From Voacanga thouarsii (Eukaryota > Streptophyta > Magnoliopsida > Gentianales > Apocynaceae): a stretch of DNA of 64,000 nt. The stretch lies in assembly GCA_026120185.1 (NCBI GenBank), contig JANUWF010001783.1, positions 4,061,001 through 4,125,000 of the forward strand. The letters run 5' to 3'. Of the stretch, positions 43,001 to 54,849 are shown piece by piece. Position 1 is the stretch's first letter, and every line of letters begins with the position of its first letter. A program made the position numbers and the translations under genes. The notes under the pieces were generated by a model that did no database searches, had not been told where the DNA came from, and worked only from the letters and a program-made list of their open reading frames with translations.

Positions 43001-44775
43001 ACCATGCTACCTTCGTGTCATAAAAAACATATCTTATTATGATGTCGATTGGCCTTGTGAGGCCATTTGTAAGATTTTTGAGAATTTTCCAGCACATTAG
43101 ATAAAAATTCAAAAGAATGTTATAGAAGCCAAACTGAAAACCTTATCCTATATAACAGAATGTGGCATCCTTCCTGTGATTTGTGGATATGCAATATGTG
43201 ATCGATTCTATCTGTTCTGCTCAGCCTCTATTTGTAAGTATTTAAAATAGTTAATATATAAAAAAATTATCTTGTGTATGTAAAAAACTTGAGAGTGGAA
43301 AAAATAGTTAACTTTTATACATATGACTTGTGTATTTTTCAAGTGCCAACAATCAACTAACAACCCCTATTGATTTTTGTTAGCCTGCCTATCTCTGCAA
43401 ACAATAGCCTTCATACTATATCGGAAAGGAATGTAGTATCTCTATTTCAACGTAGACCTATAATCCTTCCAGGCTATGCATAACATCTTTATTGTGATGC
43501 TACATTCTTCTGGTGGCATAATGGTATTGTCCTTGTACGTGTTAAACAAATAAACAATTACATAAAATTTCAACTTATAAAGAAAACACTCTTGCATGCG
43601 TTAAAATAAAATTATTTACTTGTAATTCTTCCCAAACCTCATCTTTTAAGTCTCTGAGATACAGAATGTCAATCCTTGTAATTTAGAGGGATTCTATTGC
43701 TCATGCGTGCAAAACAGTCTATTACTAAACTATAACAAGACGCATCCACCCCTACAATGTGTTAGTTAACACCAAACTCGTGCTTTTTGAAGTTCCACAC
43801 CCGCGAGGACTCCCTAACGTGGAACTTGCAAAATAAAAATTAAAAAATTAATACAAAACAGCTAAGCAAACCTAAATTACTTCAATAGCCACATAGATCA
43901 ATTTCTCATAAATTACTTCCTAACAACTTAGCAAACATAAGGCATTAGGACTAAGAAGAAAGGTCCCGTGCAATTGGGACCTACACCAAAACCAAGTGTA
44001 TCTATTTCATGACTAGACCCGTGATCTCTGGAGCCCGTCCAAACAGCTGTATCTGATCTCTAACCAACCTCATGTACTGTTGGTTGTATCTTTATACCCT
44101 ATGAGAAACTAACCCTTGATTTTGAGGTAGTTATGGCATTCTGTATCGATACACATCAAGAACATTTGTTAACAATTTGCAAAATAGAAAGAAAAAACAT
44201 AAATAATTTTATCATATTTAGTTATTTTCAAACATAAAAATAAATTTAATATAGATATAGTCAAAGAAATATGTACAAAAATCATTGAGTAAAGATTTTA
44301 ATATTTCTAACATATTTAGTAAATGGAAAAATGATTAATTACATTTAGATTGCCGATTGTATTCTTCTTCCAACGAAATCCACTTCCTCCCAAGAAATGT
44401 CATCCCTAACCTATATGGTCTTTACTTCGTGTGAAATAGGATGAGAATCTAGCTATTGCATGGGAAAAGCTTCTAGATCATAATCCCTTAAGGGCACATC
44501 ATAGTTATTTTTTTCTCATTATTGGCATTACCACATGCCAGTTTCTTTCTCTAGGACAACGAGAATACTAATCTTTGTTCCGCTTGGTTAGCTAGTATGA
44601 ATAGCTCATTCATCTCTCTATTTCCCCTGTACAACAAATGGTTCAGATTCACCAAAGTAAACTTGAGGTCATCAACTTTAACACTCCGATATATATAGAC
44701 CTAATCACATTTGAAAAAAAGAAATTTCAATTGGTTACTATTCAGTAAGTACTCTATAGTAATTAATCCTAACTG
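43000..44775. other. CACTA interior with no readable domain
   Basis: Between TNPA- and TNPD-like parts. Probably decayed CACTA coding and intron sequence; I cannot assign it. Confidence 0.4.
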
Positions 44776-44992
44776 CTATGGGATTCTTTTCTCTTGGGTT
44801 AGAATAATTCGTAATATCAATTCTACATATAACACCAGAATTTTGAGTGGATTATTAGCCTCATAGGTTGTTGTCCAAAATCGGAACTCGTTCACGTTGT
44901 ATGCATTATAAGTGCAATCCTTGGTTGAAATAACCATTTGTACACTTTTTAAGTTCAATAAGAATATTAGAACATTCTTTGTTCTCATCAAT

Positions 44993-45044
<52 letters not shown>

Positions 45045-46830
45045 TGTTATATACTTTATATATTCACAATAATTGTTAGCTATATTGTATATACTTTACT
45101 TATTTAATAACTGAGCCAAGTGTGAAATGTTTGAAAATGAATACGTTGTCTATCATGTAACCAAGCTCTAGGATACTCTCTATTTATGACAGACATATGA
45201 AGACTACATATAGGCAAATGTGAAAATTTAGAAACAACAATAAAAGAAGCATAGAAAATGAAATATATTATTCAAAAGAAAACTAACTCTCCATATAGTT
45301 TAAGGACGTCAGAGTTTACTAGAACCCACTAATATGCTTGCATCAAAGTAACATGATTAAATATTATAGTAGTCACATTTCCAACTAGTTTATCCATCTC
45401 ATTATCATCATCAACATATCTTGGGGGCCAATTCTCTTTATCTCAACATCATCTAGATATCTCGGCATAAATGTCATATATTCTTCTATTAAATACCCAT
45501 TGAAAATCAACATTTAGGCCGAGTATGATTGCACACATAATATTTGAGAGTTTTCAAGTATCTTTCAACCAGATACATCCATCGACTAAATTGGGCTAGC
45601 TAACAATACATCATTGGACAAATGTATCAGTAAATGTTCCATTATATATTAAAAAAAATTGGGATGAATGTCTTCTCAAGTAGACATCCTGTAACTGTGA
45701 ATCAGTCTTGAAGATACTCAAGATGCCTCTCTTTGTTAACTTTGGAATACAATTGCCTAAAACATGAAACAATCTCAATCAATAGTTGTACTATATTCTT
45801 GGGTAAACGGCCAATGAGATTAATTGTTGGAGTAAAATGTGAGAATCATAACACTTCAAACCTCCTAAAATCTTTCTTCTCATATTTACCCGTCGAGAAA
45901 TATTAGAACAATAGCCATCGAGAACTCTCAACTCCTTTAATACTGTAAAAAAAAAAAAAACTTCAACTTCTGACTTGCTCATTGTATAAGGAGTTGGTGG
46001 CAAATTGTATCCAATTCTAGAGGCTTTTAAAATTGAATATAAAGACTTTCTAATATTCATTACCTACAAGTCTTGACGAGCTTTGAAGTTATCTTTCGAA
46101 GAGTTACTATCACCCAATATTGTATACAACAGATTATATGCAAAATTTTTCTCTATGCACATCAGGTCAAGATTATGCCTCATCAAATTGTTCTCTTAAT
46201 ATGGTAGCTCCTAAAAAATACTGTTATTCTTCCGATTATAAGGATTTATGCCAAACTTCCATTCATAGTCAAGTTGTATTCTGATTTTCATATAATCTAT
46301 TGCATATTCTATTAAACAACCCTTAAGTTGTGTCAATATTTCTATCTCCGTACACCTTTTTTGTGCTTGTCATATTTCCACTCCACCATAGAAAGAGATT
46401 TGTCCCTGCGAAACTTATGTGACGATTCAAAAAATCTACAATATTATAAGAAGCAATATTTACCCCCATTAGGCAAGTGGTAAGACAAATAGTTAACACT
46501 GCATATTGGACAAGCCCTCTCGTTATAAACAACACTGTAGCTAGACAGATTGTCATAAGTTGGAAAATCACTTATGGTCCATATAATACCTGTACACAAA
46601 CGGGACATATCTTTTACTCCAACATCATAAGTAATCACACCGTCATACCACAATTCTTTTAACTCTTCGATTAATGGTTGCAAAAAAATATCAATCTTGT
46701 TCCTTAGACTCTTGGAGCCATCAATAAAAGTTGATAAAATAAAATAAGATTGCTTCAAGCATAGGCAGAGTAGCAAATTTTATGGTATTAAGACAACAGG
46801 GCAAGTATTATGTGGTATGTGCATATTTGA
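44776..46830 (-). pseudogene. CACTA TNPD transposase remnant
   Basis: In order on minus: VVLIP, then LCLKQSYFILSTFIDGSKSL, IDIFLQPLIEELKELWYDGV, IIWTISDFPTYDNLSSYSVV and RACPICSVNY (46444-46830). Next come HISFAGTNLF and ISRRVNMRRKILGGLKCYDS, HILLQQLISLAVYPR (45791-46060), a GPVQYRWMYPFER-like block near 45560-45620, and CTYNAYNVNEFRFWTTTYEA (44800-44990). This is the Transposase_21, DUF4218 and DUF4216 series of CACTA TNPD proteins. Stops and shifts separate them. Confidence 0.88.
45001..45042. repeat. (TA)n microsatellite
   Basis: About 21 TA units just right of the DUF4216-like block. Confidence 0.95.
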
Positions 46831-46839
46831 AAATAGACT

Positions 46840-47490
46840 CACTACTGGAAAAAAGGCTAATCACCAATAAACCATTCCCAACAAGCCAAGTTCGGTGGGT
46901 AATTACCAACAGATTTCCAACAAATGTAGAATGTGTTGCATTTCAATTATTTACCAACAAATTATTAACTGTGTGTATTTTGTTGGTAATTTTTATTGAT
47001 AATATGTTGGTAAATAGGCAGAAAAATATTTGCCAATAACAAAATGCGAGTAGTTGGTGTGACTGTGTCTGATGGTAATCTGTTGATAACAGGGAGGAAA
47101 TATTGTTCCCGCCAATTTACCAATAGAATACCAACTGAAGTAGGTAGTTGGTAGATATTTCACTGGGTAATATCGTTGGTAATGTAATGGTCAATTTTTT
47201 GCCAACATAATTACCAACCAAAATATCCATTGGAAATATAGTAAATTAATATCGTATAAGCTACCAACAGAATTACCAACTGTGTATATCCAGTTGTTGA
47301 TATTTTTGTTGGTAATATGTTAGTAAATAGGTGAAAAATATTTACCAATAGAATACCAATAAGATGCAAATAGTTGGTAACTATATTTTATGGTAATCTG
47401 TTGGTAATAGGGGAGGAAAATGTTTTTCCTGCCAATTTTCCAACGAAATACGAACTAAAGTGAATAGTTGGTAAAAGTTTAACTAGAAAA
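46840..47490 (+). mobile_element. CACTA terminal fragment of another family
   Basis: Starts CACTACTGGAAAAAAGGC, a good CACTA terminus facing right. The next 650 bp hold some twenty copies, both strands, of a TTACCAAC/GTTGGTAA motif, as expected for CACTA subterminal repeats. No matching end (TCCAGTAGTG) was found to the right, so the element is truncated where the 153-bp array begins. It interrupts the TNPD remnant. Confidence 0.8.
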
Positions 47491-47499
47491 AAATAACCT

Positions 47500-47523
47500 T
47501 TAATGTTAGATTTGTTAAAATTA

Positions 47524-47580
<57 letters not shown>

Positions 47581-48870
47581 CATGACTAAATTTGAAAGTA
47601 ATCGAGTATATTTTGTTACATAATTTAGTATAATCTCTACATAAAAATCCAAAACCTAACACATTTATAAAGATAAAAATCTCAAATAACTATCCAAATG
47701 ATAGATTTGTTAAAATTGTTAAAAAAAACGTGTCATGACCAAATTTGAAGGTAATAGAATATATTTTCCCTTATAATCTAGTATAATCTCTATATAAAAG
47801 CTCAAACCTAATGCATTTATAAAAATAAGTATATCAAATTAACGATCCAACCGTTAGATTTGTTACAATTGCTAAAAAAAGTATCATAACCAAATTTGAA
47901 TCTAATCGGATATATTTTGTCATATAATCTAGCATAATCTTTATATAAAAGCAAAAAATCTAAAATATTTATAAAGATAAGCATATCAAATTAATGGTTC
48001 AATAATTAAATTTGTTAAAATTACTAAAAAAAAGTATCATAATCAAATTTGAAGATAATCGAATATATTTTACCACACAATTTAGCATAATCTCTATATA
48101 AAAGCTAAAAACCTAACTTATTTATAAAGATAAGCATATTGAATTAACGGTCTAACAGTTAGATTTGTTAAAACTGCTAAAAAAAAGTATCATGACTAAA
48201 TTTAAAGGTAATCAGATATATTTTGCATCATAACCTAGCATAATCTCTATATAAAAGCAAAAAACCTAATGCATTTATAAAGATAAGTATATTAAATTAA
48301 TGGTCTAACCATTAAATTTGTTAAAACTACTAAAAAAAGTATTATGACTAAATTTGAAGATAATCGGATATATTTTGTCACATAATCTAATATAAGCTCT
48401 ATATAACAGTCTAAAACTTAATGCATTTATAAATATAGACATATCGAATTAATGATCTAACTATTAGATTTGTTAAAATTGTTATAAAAAAATATCATGA
48501 CCAAATTTAAAGGTAATTGGATATGTTTTTTATATAATTTAGTATAATCTCTATATAAAAACCCAACACGTAATATATTTATAAAGATAAGCATATTAAA
48601 TTAAAGATCCAATCGTTAACTTTGTTAAAATTACTAATAAAAGTATCATGACCAAAATTTAAAGGTAATTAGATATATTTTTTTTTACACAATCTAATAT
48701 AATCTTTATATAACAGTCTAAAACCTAACGCATTTATAAAGATAAACATAGATTTGTTAAATTTGCTATAAAAAAATTTATCATGACCAAATTTGAAATT
48801 AATCAAATATAATTTGTTACATAATCTAGCATAATCTTTATTTAAGAGTCTAAAATTAATTCGTATATTA
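47500..48870. repeat. Nine-unit tandem array, ~153-bp period
   Basis: Units can be counted by the AGATTTGTTAAAATT block: 47508, 47703, 47856, 48008, 48161, 48314, 48466, 48618 and 48750. The spacing is 152-153 bp except in the first unit (195, swollen by an AT microsatellite) and the last (132, deletion). Each unit also has ATCATGACCAAATTTGAAGG, TAGCATAATCTCTATATAAA and GCATTTATAAAGATAAGCAT. It is AT-rich with no coding potential. Confidence 0.92.
47525..47580. repeat. (AT)n microsatellite inside array unit 1
   Basis: About 56 bp of near-perfect AT repeat with one CA interruption. Confidence 0.95.
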
Positions 48871-49356
48871 TGTCTATTAATTAACATTTGTTTCAAGTAG
48901 AATTCAATCATTGTAATTAAACAATAACTTGGTATTTTATATTTCTATAAAAATATTGAGGCTATATTTGGGAATAAATTTGAAATTCAATAAACTAAAA
49001 TTAAATTTATTAGAATTGAAATGATTCCCAAATTGAGCTTAATAATTATATTAGGATTATAAGCTATCAAATCAAACAATGACATTGTATGCTATTCTTA
49101 AAGTAGTATGTCCAATTAGTTATGTTTATATCATCTTAAAAAGATATATTTATGTGGTTATATTTATATCGTAAATTACAAGAGTAATAAACTTAATAAT
49201 AAAGAATCATAAGGTTAAAAAAATAAAATATACCAATTACATTTCTGTGATCTTCAAAATTAATTTTTTTTAAAAAGGATTTCAAAAGTTATACTAATTT
49301 TTTCGAAGTAAAAAAAAAAATGTCTAGGAAATTATAAGTGACAAAATAGAATAACT

Positions 49357-49379
49357 TGTGTGTGTGTGTGTGTGTGTGT
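49357..49379. repeat. (TG)n microsatellite
   Basis: Eleven TG units. Confidence 0.95.
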
Positions 49380-50003
49380 ATTTATATATATAATACCAAA
49401 ACACGCTACCTATAGTTTTAAATAATTCAAAATTGTAAATATAAGAAAGAAAAAATAATATAAAATAATATTATATTGTATTAATACTGTACAAAATATA
49501 GTAATACAAAATAAAACACAAAAAAATAATACAAAATATCCACACTGATTTAGATACTAATTAGCTATTAATTAATAATAGAAATGGTAATTTAGATACT
49601 AATCTAATAAATATCCACATCAAAAAATAACTGAATAAAAATGTTTTTATTACCAAAGGGATTAGTTTTATTAATTTTTGAAATTTTCTTCTAATTTATT
49701 TTATTAATAAAGGTAGAAATAGAAAAAAAATATTTGATAAAAATATAAATAAATGTAATAAATCAAATGAATATTTATTAAAATTCATATATAAAAATCA
49801 ATTTAAATCTAATTTTTAATGTATTGAATTCCAATGTATCTTGCATTGTCGCACTAATTAATAAAAAAATTTGTGCCCAAATTGTATTAAACACAACTCT
49901 CTTCTACCTCTCACTTAAAAGGCAAAGTCTCTCCTCTTTGCACAGGGTATAATACATTAAGCGAGTGAGAAAAGAGTGCAAGGTAGCAGAACCCTACTAT
50001 ATC

Positions 50004-50039
50004 AATGGCGACCATGACGGATTCAATGATGACAGTGGT
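50004..50039 (+). other. Possible isolated first exon (MATMTDSMMTV)
   Basis: After a CT-rich leader-like stretch, an ATG gives eleven codons, MATMTDSMMTV, ending at a plausible donor (GTG/GTAGGT). Met/Thr/Ser-rich starts like this occur in plastid-targeted proteins. I find no following exon. It may be one more gene fragment of this region, or chance. Confidence 0.25.
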
Positions 50040-50252
50040 AGGTCTTGCCATTTTAACTTTTTAATACTATCTACTAGACTGTTGATTTTCATTACATCGA
50101 AGAATTTTTGTTAAGTGTTTAAAATGTTTGTTGATACTCTCAAAATATAGGTCCAATTAAACACCCAATTACACAACAAAAGGATTATGCGTTAAGGTTT
50201 GATTTTTCTTAAGATCAACTATTATTGAATCCATTATGTTATAATTAGTTTG

Positions 50253-50280
50253 GTGCCCCGTGCATTGCACTGGTAGTTTG
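50253..50280 (+). other. Helitron-like terminal hairpin (candidate)
   Basis: CCCGTGCATTGCACTGG forms a stem of seven pairs with one mismatch and is followed by TAG. Many plant Helitrons end with a CCCGTGCA..TGCACGGG-type hairpin shortly before a CTAG end. The exact CTRR end at the expected distance is not clear. Confidence 0.3.
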
Positions 50281-50699
50281 ATAGAATATTGATACTTTAT
50301 TTTTTTACATGCCTATTGATAAAATATATACTAAAACAATGAACCTTTATTTGAATCCAACCAAATCTGTCAAGTGTTACTATAGGAACTAGACTGTCAC
50401 GTGTTACCATAAGAGCTAGAATATCAATATTTCGTCTTCTACATGCCTATTGATGCAATATGTACTAAAATGGTAAACTTTTATTTGCATTCAACCAAAT
50501 CTACCACATACATCTCGATGCTAAATCTTTGTGTTGTTCACTTTTGCTTGTTTTCTCCTCTGATCCATTCTTTTCATTTTCCTTCATTTACTTCACGTAC
50601 ATCTCTTCTATCATTGGCTTCCAAAGTCGAACTAAAGCATTAATGAACCAATTGGACGCCTGAATTGTGATTATCATTTGTCCCATTCATGAAGAATTC

Positions 50700-51262
50700 A
50701 AAACTAAGCAACATCAATGCCATTGTTTAGAATCTAGAAGATTATCAAGTACTTGACTCCTCACTCTCATTAATTTTCTGAAATTTTGAATAGCTGACTT
50801 ATTTCTTAAGAAAACATACAGATGGACAATGTTTTCAAAGAGCCAGCACGAAGAACATAAATAGAAAACTCTGTGAGTCCTTTCCGTGGTCTCCAAGTGC
50901 TGGATCATTTCCAAGTGTTGAAGAGCTCTTTGTTACCTCAGTTCATTGTCAACAAACTTGAGCCTTGAGCTTTGACACTTCAAATTTACCTCCCAAACTA
51001 ACTTCTTCACCCAAGCATTTGTTTGTAGCTAGAATTTGCTTAAAATAGCATCTTTAAGGCACAAAAATTGCTTGGTAATTGTTTGCAAAGCCAAGCCTAT
51101 GTATGTTTTTGCAGAACCAATTCCTGCTACTTGCTCAAACCAAGAAATAACAAAAAGCATCCAAAATTGCTTGGTAATTGTTTGCAAAGCCAAGCCTATG
51201 TATGTTTTTGCAGAACCAATTCCTACTACTTGCTCAAACCAAGAAATAACAAAAAGCATCCA
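50700..51262 (-). pseudogene. BEL1-like homeodomain (BLH) pseudogene fragment
   Basis: On minus: [40 protein letters not shown] (BELL domain; family VVSSFEAVAG..SAKPYTALALQTISRHFRCLRDAI), then SSRLKFVDNELR-stop-QRALQHLEMIQH. After a 1-base shift come WRPRKGLTEF and YVLRA, the start of the homeodomain, and a weak LMRVRSQVLDNLL-like end where helix 3 should be. Part of the BELL domain is duplicated in tandem (99 bp). Stops and shifts make it dead. The stretch from BELL to homeodomain is contiguous in DNA, so introns may be absent (processed copy) or lie outside this part. Confidence 0.78.
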
Positions 51263-51264
51263 CC
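51067..51264. repeat. 99-bp tandem duplication in BLH fragment
   Basis: Two adjacent 99-bp copies, almost identical (CCTGCTAC against CCTACTAC). Ninety-nine bp is 33 codons, so both copies stay in the same frame on minus. Confidence 0.92.
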
Positions 51265-52772
51265 TTGGTATGAAAACTACAAAAGCATTTGCCTTGTTTG
51301 ATTACAATTAAAAGGAGAAAACCAAAAAAAAAAAAAAGAGTACAGAATAGAAATATCACTATGCAACACTAGAGAGCTAATTTTGGGCATTATCCACATC
51401 CACAACTGTTCATAAATGTGATAAGAATAAGACGATGTAGCCTACTGTGCTACTTTTTTATTGCTGACTAGACCCAATTTTCTTGAATAAAATATAACAC
51501 AAAAATCATGTAGCATGACAATTCTAAATACGCCGTAAAAGAAAAAAATAGAATAGTGAAAAAAAAGAATAAGAAGAGACTATTATCATATAGGAATTAT
51601 ATTACTACTGTTTAATGACTACATGAGAAAACTTGATCTCTAGTTGGAGCATATATTTATAAGAATTTCCTCACAAATGTTTACAGAAGCCTTTTTTACT
51701 TAAGCTAATCCTAACATATACCAAATAATTTCTCTACCAGAGAATGAGAAGTCATCAACACAGAACTACAAATAAAGCCCTCCTTTTCATAAAAAGGTTC
51801 AACAAAAAATTAATAGCAAAACTGTCACTATTTAATATGATTTTACAACTCAACTTCATAAGTGACAGTTTTTCTGCTTCATTGTCTACCTCAACATGAT
51901 TTGCCCCATCCAAAGATTCCAATGAGCTCCTAATGACAGCATAATCATCCAGGGAATTTCGTCTCAATTAAGCTTCATAGCATGCTTGAGCTTCCAAGAA
52001 CTTGTAAAGATATATAAACTAATATCAAAATTACCAATTGCTCATATGATCACCCATGTAATCAATGTTTGAACTTTCTTTTTTTGTCTTGCACACCATG
52101 CATGATACACATCAATGAAAAAATAGACATCTTAAAGTACAAAAAGTTTTCCTCAAAAAGGTTTGTAAAATCGCCTTGTTACAAAATCAAAACTTATACA
52201 TGAAATGCTAAAGCTACACAAACTGCAGTCAAGCAAATATGAAATTTTGCAATATCAAATGAAGGAGAAGAAGAAGAAAGTAATGCAACAGTGTAAATTA
52301 TGCTGGTAGCAAATATGTATACAGTCCTTATATTGCAATATAAGCCTGCCAATTTAGAATGCCAAACATGGGTTCTGTGATGGTAAAGTTAGACATTTTC
52401 TTTAACCTGCCTTTGTGTGTATAGTTGTTGGTGCCTAGGGCAATATAAGTGATATCCAGGATCCTTACAATGAACTTAACTGGCACTTTTACTTGACCTC
52501 TTGTTCATGATGCAATGAGTTCCCAGTTTCTATAGCACATCAAATAATACTATTTGTCATGGGCCAAAAATGAAAACTTCATCAGCAACGTACACTAAAT
52601 TACAGGAAGATCTAAAATCCTTGATATGCCATTTCTGTCATCTGAATTTTATGAAAATTCTAAGCTATATTGCTATTTCAGCTAATTGATCACTTCATGC
52701 TCAAAATCAAGCAAGCTTAATATCATTGATTGCATAAAGTCATAGTGACTAAAATTAAGAGGAGTTGGAAGC
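51265..52772. other. No recognisable gene
   Basis: AT-rich. A 71-codon minus frame at 51755-51967 (SLDDYAVIRSSLESLDGANH) shows no family I know. Nothing else stands out. Confidence 0.4.
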
Positions 52773-53021
52773 TTAGAGATCTAGTGCTCTATAATAATTC
52801 AAAACTCCAGTAAAGCCACTCTTGTCATACTTGTTGGCATAGAAATTTACTGCTTCTTCAGAAATCCAATAGGGCAAGGCTATTGAAGCATGACTTGTTG
52901 ATTCTCCAAATGTGTTTCCCTCCAGCATCATGAGTGGAGCTCGATTTTCGTATATAAGAAAATGTTCAAGAACTCTCTTGGTTCCAATTTGCACAAACTT
53001 TCTTTCTATATTTCTGGGTTC
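52773..53021 (-). pseudogene. Soluble epoxide hydrolase exon fragment
   Basis: A good acceptor (TTATTTAG/GAACCC) opens an exon at 53021. It reads EPRNIERKFVQIGTKRVLEH, then IALPYWISEEAVNFYANKYD and KSGFTGVLNYYRALDL, followed directly by TAA. Plant epoxide hydrolases have QEPG.IE.EFAQ, LP.WLSEEDVNYYA and GFTGGLNYYRALDLNWE here, and an intron follows near that point. No donor and no neighbouring exons are found, so this is one middle exon (cap/lid region of the alpha/beta hydrolase) without its partners. Confidence 0.82.
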
Positions 53022-53330
53022 CTAAATAAATCAAACGACATTTTCATGAAATGGGATTTCGTTTACAAACAAGATTCTTAGAACAAATCAATTCAAATTA
53101 TTGCAATCAACAAATCAGGGGTATGAGCTAAAAGAAAATTCCTTCATTTAACATGCAACCTGACATGCTAAGCCAAATTCCATCAATTACCATAAAAAGT
53201 TCAAACTTAACACAACAAATTTGAAGTGTTAGATCTTCTCAACATACAACCACTAAGTTAAAATGAATGAAATTTTACTATTTAAAAACAGAGATAATCC
53301 AAAAGAGAAGCAATAAAATCAAATACTTAC

Positions 53331-53440
53331 TTTTGTTTAACAACTGGGGATTTGTGTTGGAGTCGTTTGAGGATAAATTCGGACACTTCATTGATGATGC
53401 TGACATGAGAAGATCGAAGCAGCTCACAAATCTCTTCCAA
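53331..53440 (-). pseudogene. VHS/ENTH-domain (MTV1-like) exon fragment
   Basis: The minus strand reads LEEICELLRSSHVSIINEVS, then EFILKRLQHKSPVVKQK, ending at a good donor (AA/GTAAGT). Plant VHS/ENTH proteins of the MTV1 (epsin-like, vacuolar trafficking) type have this block almost word for word near the N-terminus. The preceding part of the domain is not seen upstream, and the next exon (ALRLIKY...) is not found downstream. Intron border kept, so it is a genomic, not a processed, fragment. Confidence 0.72.
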
Positions 53441-54539
53441 TAATTGGGTTGATGAATGACAAAAAGTGATATACATTTTAAAGGACACATTAGTACAAGA
53501 TGATTCATCGGTTCAATTGTAGGCATATTATCAAACACATAGCAATCATCCCCTCAGAAATCAAAGCCTCACTGCAAACCTATTGTCCTATTGTACTCCC
53601 AGCAACAAATAAGCATGCAGGCAACAATATTATGCATTGGCTATTTGCTTCTCAAGCTATAAATGTATATAGTACATTCTGTATAGATATGAACACCTAT
53701 CCTCATATAGGAAGAATAAAAAAGCTAACAAAATGACACAAATTGAGCCTCGGAGCTTCCACTACCTGGAAGGGATTTGGAAACAAAATGAATAGCTCGC
53801 GACATCATTGCTGAGAAATCGTATACAAATTCTCATAGTGTCTATTTTGCATTTTTCAGATGTTGTTGGACTCGGAGTTGAAAACGGGCAGACTGCTATA
53901 GTAGCTTTACCCCAAATCCAAAGAAAACGCATCCCCTTCTCTCACTGTAAATATGCCGCAATTAGTAACAAACCATTTTTTTTTTTTTTTTGGTTGGAAA
54001 TTTACTTTTAAAGTACTCTACACTGAAGGCAAACAATTCATCTTACTTTAGATAAATGCCAATAATAGTTAGTAGCCTAACAAACAACAAAAATCCACAA
54101 AGTTTAGAAGGTCCATAAGCGCCTTATCAAACTGCAAGACTCCACATTATGCATCAAAATGCAATCTTTACCAATCATTCTCATGCCCAAGGCCCAACGA
54201 AACAGAAATTCAGTAGCTTGATTCAGTAAACCAAAAAATTAAATACCTAAAATTTAACAATTCTTAAAGGCTAAAGAATAGTACCAATACCTTAGAAGCT
54301 TCCTGATTCATAGCTTAAGGCACAACATCCAAACCCCAACGCTGCCTCTTCCTCGATCTCTGATCCAAGTGTCATGTGGAAACTCTGTTCCATCTCCATT
54401 GTGAAAATCTAGAGAGAGAAAATAGCCAAAGAAAAGAGTAATTTTGATGAAGTTAGGCAATGCCTATGATTGTAAAAAGCAATATAAATCACTATAAAAT
54501 TTCTGCCATACCTTGGGTTTTGGAAAAGATGTGAGGGAA

Positions 54540-54820
54540 TTTCAAGGATTCCAGATGAAAGTTTCGTCTTCTAGTTGAAGAGGTTTATATTAATGAAATG
54601 AAAGAGGAGGAGGCGTTCATGAATGTGAAGCGTGGCAGAGGAATCATTATTGGATATAAGGAATTGTTCGAAGGAGATATATTCGATGCCTGTGGCGATG
54701 CGTACTAACCGATAGGATCCATTTAAGCCTGAGACCAATTTGGCAGAGGAGTAGTGGTGAAGAAACCGACTTTTGGTGTACCTTAGGGTCAATAACCTGT
54801 GAGGTTCGGCGAGGATCCAT
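54540..54820 (-). pseudogene. N-terminal exon fragment of an unnamed plant protein
   Basis: The start MDPRRTSQVIDPKVHQ is at 54820. After a 1-base shift come VGFFTTTPLPNW and, further on, SPSNNSLYPIMIPLPR. I recall plant proteins starting MDPRR..IDPKVR.VGFF with a later SGNSLSPVMIPPPRH, but I cannot name them with confidence. Stops and shifts break it. Confidence 0.5.
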
Positions 54821-54849
54821 TTTGAAAGAGAATGTCAAACTCCACCTTC

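Larger units (their letters stand above)
41791..46839 (-). mobile_element. Decayed CACTA (En/Spm) element, coding on minus
   Basis: The left end near 41791 (GCTACTAAAATATAGG, then TTAAATACGACG) looks like a worn CACTA terminus, followed by several ACGACGG and AACGGTTT subterminal motifs (41800-42030). On minus, 44776-46830 encodes TNPD-like and 42480-42990 TNPA-like sequence. The right end is not seen: TNPD is cut at 46840 by another CACTA end. It lies against the hAT remnant and probably inserted into it. Confidence 0.78.
48871..50699. other. Gene-free AT-rich stretch with small features
   Basis: Holds a (TG)n run at 49357-49379, a possible first exon near 50004, a Helitron-like hairpin near 50253-50275, and a ~90-bp direct repeat (about 50282-50378 and 50416-50505). 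The copies of that repeat share ACATGCCTATTGAT and CAACCAAATCT. No other gene is visible. Confidence 0.5.

Noticed and set aside
47500..48870. CRISPR-like array
   Set aside because: The units are contiguous 153-bp repeats without unique spacers, in a plant genome; this is a satellite-type array.
50253..50280. A defined Helitron with this as its 3' end
   Set aside because: The hairpin is suggestive, but the CTRR terminus is not at the expected distance, no TC 5' end could be placed, and no Rep/helicase is present; kept only as a weak candidate.
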